A DNA stretch of 64,000 nt from Segatella copri (lineage in GTDB: Bacteria > Bacteroidota > Bacteroidia > Bacteroidales > Bacteroidaceae), in NCBI RefSeq assembly GCF_015074785.1, contig NZ_CP042464.1:2977001-3041000 (forward strand), read 5' to 3'. Both the position numbers and the translations under genes were made by a program. The notes below the pieces were generated by a model. That model ran no database searches. It was not told the origin of the DNA and saw nothing but the letters and a program-made list of their open reading frames with translations. Below, one piece after another: positions 61,763 through 64,000 of this stretch (its first letter is position 1; the number at the start of each line of letters is the position of its first letter).

Positions 61763-63010
61763 ATGAAAAAAATAGTATTTCTATTAGCATTTACGCTACT
61801 TTTGTTTTGTGGTTGCAAGCAAGATGTTGATTTTGGGACTGAAAGTGTGTCTAATGAAGAAATTTTCTCAAATTTTGAGGACTCTTTAGTTGTGGCATCA
61901 TCTCCTTATTCTGCATTTTATAACGAGATGAGGAAGAGTTTGAAAACTCGCTCATCTTACTCTTCAACAGGAGAAGTTGGCATAAAAGATATTTTAGGCT
62001 TTCCTGTAAATATTCAGGTTGTTCAGAATATCTATAATAAAAAGTTTTTGCAATATAATGGATTGCACAAAGCTATTACTTTAAGTAACTTTTCTTCGAA
62101 TACGGAAGATAATCTATTTGTTTTGCACGAAGACCCTCTTACAGATGAGGTCTACATAACTCCATATAAACTTTCTGATAATAAATATTATCTAGGTGCT
62201 GCATCTCAAAAAGGTTCTAGTGTCTGGTCTTTATATGCTTTAAGCGGAGAACCGACAAATGGGGGCTATTGGGAAATCTCTAAAGGGCAGACAGAATACT
62301 CTTTTGTCTTAAAAAATACACAAGTTCTAGAACAAGGTCCTGGAGGATGGAGCGATATCTATAGTTTGGCCTTGGCTGTGGAGGATAATCAATTAAAATT
62401 TCAGAAATATGCAAGTAAAGGCAATCAAGAGTTTATAATTACTCCGAATGATGAATTTGAAGTGAAGAGTTTGAAGGTTGATAATGCTGCTAGTCGTTTT
62501 CTAGACAGTCCAGACTTTGTAATAGAAGAAATTTATACAAATAATTCTAGTTTGGCGCAAGAACTCACAACTAATGTTAGTAAGAAAGCGACTAATATTT
62601 CCAATTTTTCAAGAAGTACAAGTGTAAATACCAAAGTCTCTCATGATGTCAAGGTTGGTGTCGGAATAGTTAGTGGTTCTGCTCATGTGGAGATTGGAAA
62701 GAATAGTACATGGAATTATGGAGAAAGCGAGAGTATAGAAGATAGTAGGAATTATAATTTCCCTATAAAAGTTGCACCTAAAACAAGAATCCGTGTAACT
62801 ATTTCTGTAGGGCAAAAAACATGTGAGTTGAAATATACTGCTGTACTTAAAGGGAAAAATACGGGAGTGACTTTAACTGAGCAAGGTATCTGGAATAACG
62901 TATCATGTACAAATATACTGGTAGACGTGCAAGAGGAAGATTTGTCTGGCAATGTGTTAAAATCAAAGAAATTTGAAGGAATACCATCTACTAGAGTAAC
63001 ATTTGACTAG
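61763..63010 (+). CDS. Lipoprotein with aerolysin/ETX-MTX2-like pore-forming fold (putative)
   Basis: A 415-aa lipoprotein: MKKIVFLLAF start, lipobox LLLFCGC. Residues about 75-215 form a beta-rich, Tyr/Trp-containing region (FLQYNGLHKAITLSN, DEVYITPYKLSDNKYYLGAA, GYWEISKGQTEYSFVL) that could be a beta-trefoil or lectin-like domain. Residues about 250-400 alternate Ser/Thr-rich strands (NFSRSTSVNTKVSHDVKVGV, GKNSTWNYGESESIEDS) and then IKVAPKTRIRVTISVGQ and LKYTAVLKGK. This is the order seen in ETX/MTX2 and aerolysin toxins. MNEMKK at 61754 is an alternative start. AT-rich composition suggests transfer. Confidence 0.5.
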   Translation: MKKIVFLLAFTLLLFCGCKQDVDFGTESVSNEEIFSNFEDSLVVASSPYSAFYNEMRKSLKTRSSYSSTGEVGIKDILGFPVNIQVVQNIYNKKFLQYNGLHKAITLSNFSSNTEDNLFVLHEDPLTDEVYITPYKLSDNKYYLGAASQKGSSVWSLYALSGEPTNGGYWEISKGQTEYSFVLKNTQVLEQGPGGWSDIYSLALAVEDNQLKFQKYASKGNQEFIITPNDEFEVKSLKVDNAASRFLDSPDFVIEEIYTNNSSLAQELTTNVSKKATNISNFSRSTSVNTKVSHDVKVGVGIVSGSAHVEIGKNSTWNYGESESIEDSRNYNFPIKVAPKTRIRVTISVGQKTCELKYTAVLKGKNTGVTLTEQGIWNNVSCTNILVDVQEEDLSGNVLKSKKFEGIPSTRVTFD

Positions 63011-63014
63011 AAAT

Positions 63015-63890
63015 ATGAAAAATAGATATAATTGTTGTATAATGAGCATGCTTGCAATGTTTTCTTTGCAAGCATGTTTGATTTCTTGTAAGGATAATGG
63101 GACAGAGGGCAATCTGGATACTACGATGCTTGTTATGTCTTCTGATGGAGGAAAACGGTCTTTTCCAGTGTCAAGTGATGCTCATATCTCTTATATACAA
63201 GATAAGAAAACTCTTGTTTATAAGGAATGTGAAAATAATGATTCTGTTTCGCTTGAAACCGTAGGTTATAATTACTTAAAAGCCTATATTAGTAGACAAC
63301 GTTTATTTGTAGAGATTGGTAAAAATCGTGAGCTGCAAGAGCAACATTTTATAGTTTCTTATAGAGATTTCGATGAAGAGAACAAACTTGATATAACTTT
63401 GGATAAGGCTGATTCCTGTGTGATTGATACTGTGAAATACATGGAAAAACTTAGTGCAAGTCCTTGTTTTGAAAAGCAAGATATTAAGATGCATTCTGAA
63501 GAAGACAAGAGCCAAGTAACAGTGTATCCTTTGTCTGATGCTTATGCTCTGTTAGCTTTCGATAAAGCACATGAGATTGAGAAACTATTGCCTTTGGGAG
63601 TGAATTCAAAAATCAATGTCCCGATGATAAATGGATTTAAGGATGAAAAAAAAATATTTGGTTCGTCTGTTAGAATTCCAATAACAGAAGAGTTTTGGAA
63701 AAGTTGTTCATTTGAGATTTCTTCCTCTGGAGACGCAATCTCGGATAATGTGTCCATCTATGTTGGATATATCGAAGAGAAGATAAATACCGAAGTCGTT
63801 GTCCGGAATTTCACACAAAACACCCATCTGTATGTCAAGGGAATAGCAACATTACGTTATCCTACGGGAACTTGTAAACTAGAGAAATGA
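63015..63890 (+). CDS. Lipoprotein of unknown function, partner of the pore-former-like protein
   Basis: A 291-aa lipoprotein. The signal peptide ends in a lipobox (CLISC). The mature part starts KDNGTEGNLDTTMLVMSSDG and is beta-rich with no domain I can name; the early SSDGGKRSFPV strand pattern is faintly like BACON/Ig-type domains. The gene starts 4 nt after the stop codon of the preceding gene, so they are one operon and share low GC content. It could be an anchor, chaperone or immunity protein for the first gene. The ATG at 63015 was chosen over one at 63003, which overlaps the upstream gene. Confidence 0.6.
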   Translation: MKNRYNCCIMSMLAMFSLQACLISCKDNGTEGNLDTTMLVMSSDGGKRSFPVSSDAHISYIQDKKTLVYKECENNDSVSLETVGYNYLKAYISRQRLFVEIGKNRELQEQHFIVSYRDFDEENKLDITLDKADSCVIDTVKYMEKLSASPCFEKQDIKMHSEEDKSQVTVYPLSDAYALLAFDKAHEIEKLLPLGVNSKINVPMINGFKDEKKIFGSSVRIPITEEFWKSCSFEISSSGDAISDNVSIYVGYIEEKINTEVVVRNFTQNTHLYVKGIATLRYPTGTCKLEK

Positions 63891-63917
63891 GAATTTAGGG
63901 AGTTCTCTTTTCTCTAG
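63879..63917 (+). terminator. Terminator overlapping the end of the second lipoprotein gene
   Basis: CTAGAGAAATGAGAA (63879-63893) pairs with TTCTCTTTTCTCTAG (63903-63917), 14 of 15 bases. The stop codon lies inside the left arm. Confidence 0.6.
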
Positions 63918-63940
63918 TTGTAGCTTCTTTTGGATAGTAA

Positions 63941-64000
63941 TTATCTGGCATTGTGCATGCGATCCCATTTCAGATAGATTCCTGCAAGGATGGTGCCGGA
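63941..64000 (-). CDS. C-terminal 19 codons of a gene entering from the right edge
   Basis: The minus strand reads in frame from the window edge SGTILAGIYLKWDRMHNAR and then TAA at 63943-63941. The hydrophobic GTILAGIYL followed by a basic tail looks like the end of a last membrane helix, so a membrane protein is likely. It cannot be identified further. Confidence 0.45.
   Translation of the reverse strand, partial: SGTILAGIYLKWDRMHNAR

Noticed and set aside
1..64000. tRNA, rRNA, tmRNA or riboswitch genes
   Set aside because: No cloverleaf, rRNA or known riboswitch core was recognised in any intergenic region by reading. A covariance-model scan would settle this.

Overview
This window is chromosomal DNA from a gut or oral Bacteroidota bacterium, most likely Prevotella/Segatella (P. 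copri-like). The evidence is a SusC/SusD pair with an ECF sigma/FecR regulator, a FimB/Mfa2-type lipoprotein, a B. fragilis-type three-subunit fumarate reductase, a succinate CoA-transferase, and many promoters of the Bacteroidota type (TTTG, 19-20 bp, TAnnTTTG). Most of the window is vertically inherited housekeeping sequence. Accessory pieces are wedged between the housekeeping genes.

Layout. 1-3.8 kb: start of rpoN and its upstream partner, an unexplained transcription unit with a repetitive leader, a papain-like lipoprotein and a fimbrial-type lipoprotein. 4-6.3 kb: U32 protein, SufE and a TrmH-type methyltransferase. 6.3-11.5 kb: accessory zone with an AAA ATPase behind three phased palindromes, an AraC remnant, a GLUG-repeat surface protein broken at a G7 tract, a 47-aa peptide gene, an Rpn remnant and a 22-bp tandem array. 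11.6-21.9 kb: SusD, SusC, an IS4-family element, a secreted DsbD-like protein, FecR and the ECF sigma factor. 22-28.6 kb: CoA-transferase, a second AAA ATPase, cysS, and an IS110 element inserted in a compound REP element. 28.6-31.7 kb: calcineurin-like phosphoesterase and a third AAA ATPase. 31.8-48.4 kb: mutS, lgt, ychF, desulfoferrodoxin/rubredoxin, polA, polyprenyl synthase, deoC, mazG-like, dtd, uvrC, apt and mnmG, with three parS or parS-like sites. 48.6-52 kb: frdCAB. 52.7-61.5 kb: a THUMP-like methyltransferase, a carboxylesterase, an acetyltransferase-like protein, parE and a CtpA-type protease. 61.7-63.9 kb: an AT-rich pair of lipoproteins, the first resembling aerolysin/ETX pore formers. 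The last 60 bases hold the end of another gene.

Three results stand out. (1) The IS110 element at 27128-28472 can be read completely. Its left non-coding end encodes a bridge-RNA-like transcript whose two loops contain the target and donor guide sequences, and these match the actual insertion site and element ends base for base. The target lies in the central hairpin of a palindromic REP compound, and a second, empty copy of the same target remains 32 bp away. (2) Three unrelated-in-sequence solitary AAA ATPases (6507, 24028, 30610) each sit behind their own set of palindromic repeats, and the nearest copy always occupies the -33/-7 promoter spacer. This looks like a recurring, self-contained regulatory design. 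(3) The 61.7-63.9 kb lipoprotein pair may be a toxin or antagonism module.

Functional links. rubredoxin and desulfoferrodoxin form a superoxide-reduction operon. frdCAB and the CoA-transferase serve the succinate/acetate fermentation typical of this group. The sigma/FecR/SusC STN-domain set should be a surface-sensing circuit, but the IS4-family element now separates SusCD from the upstream genes. No rRNA, tRNA or CRISPR array was seen.
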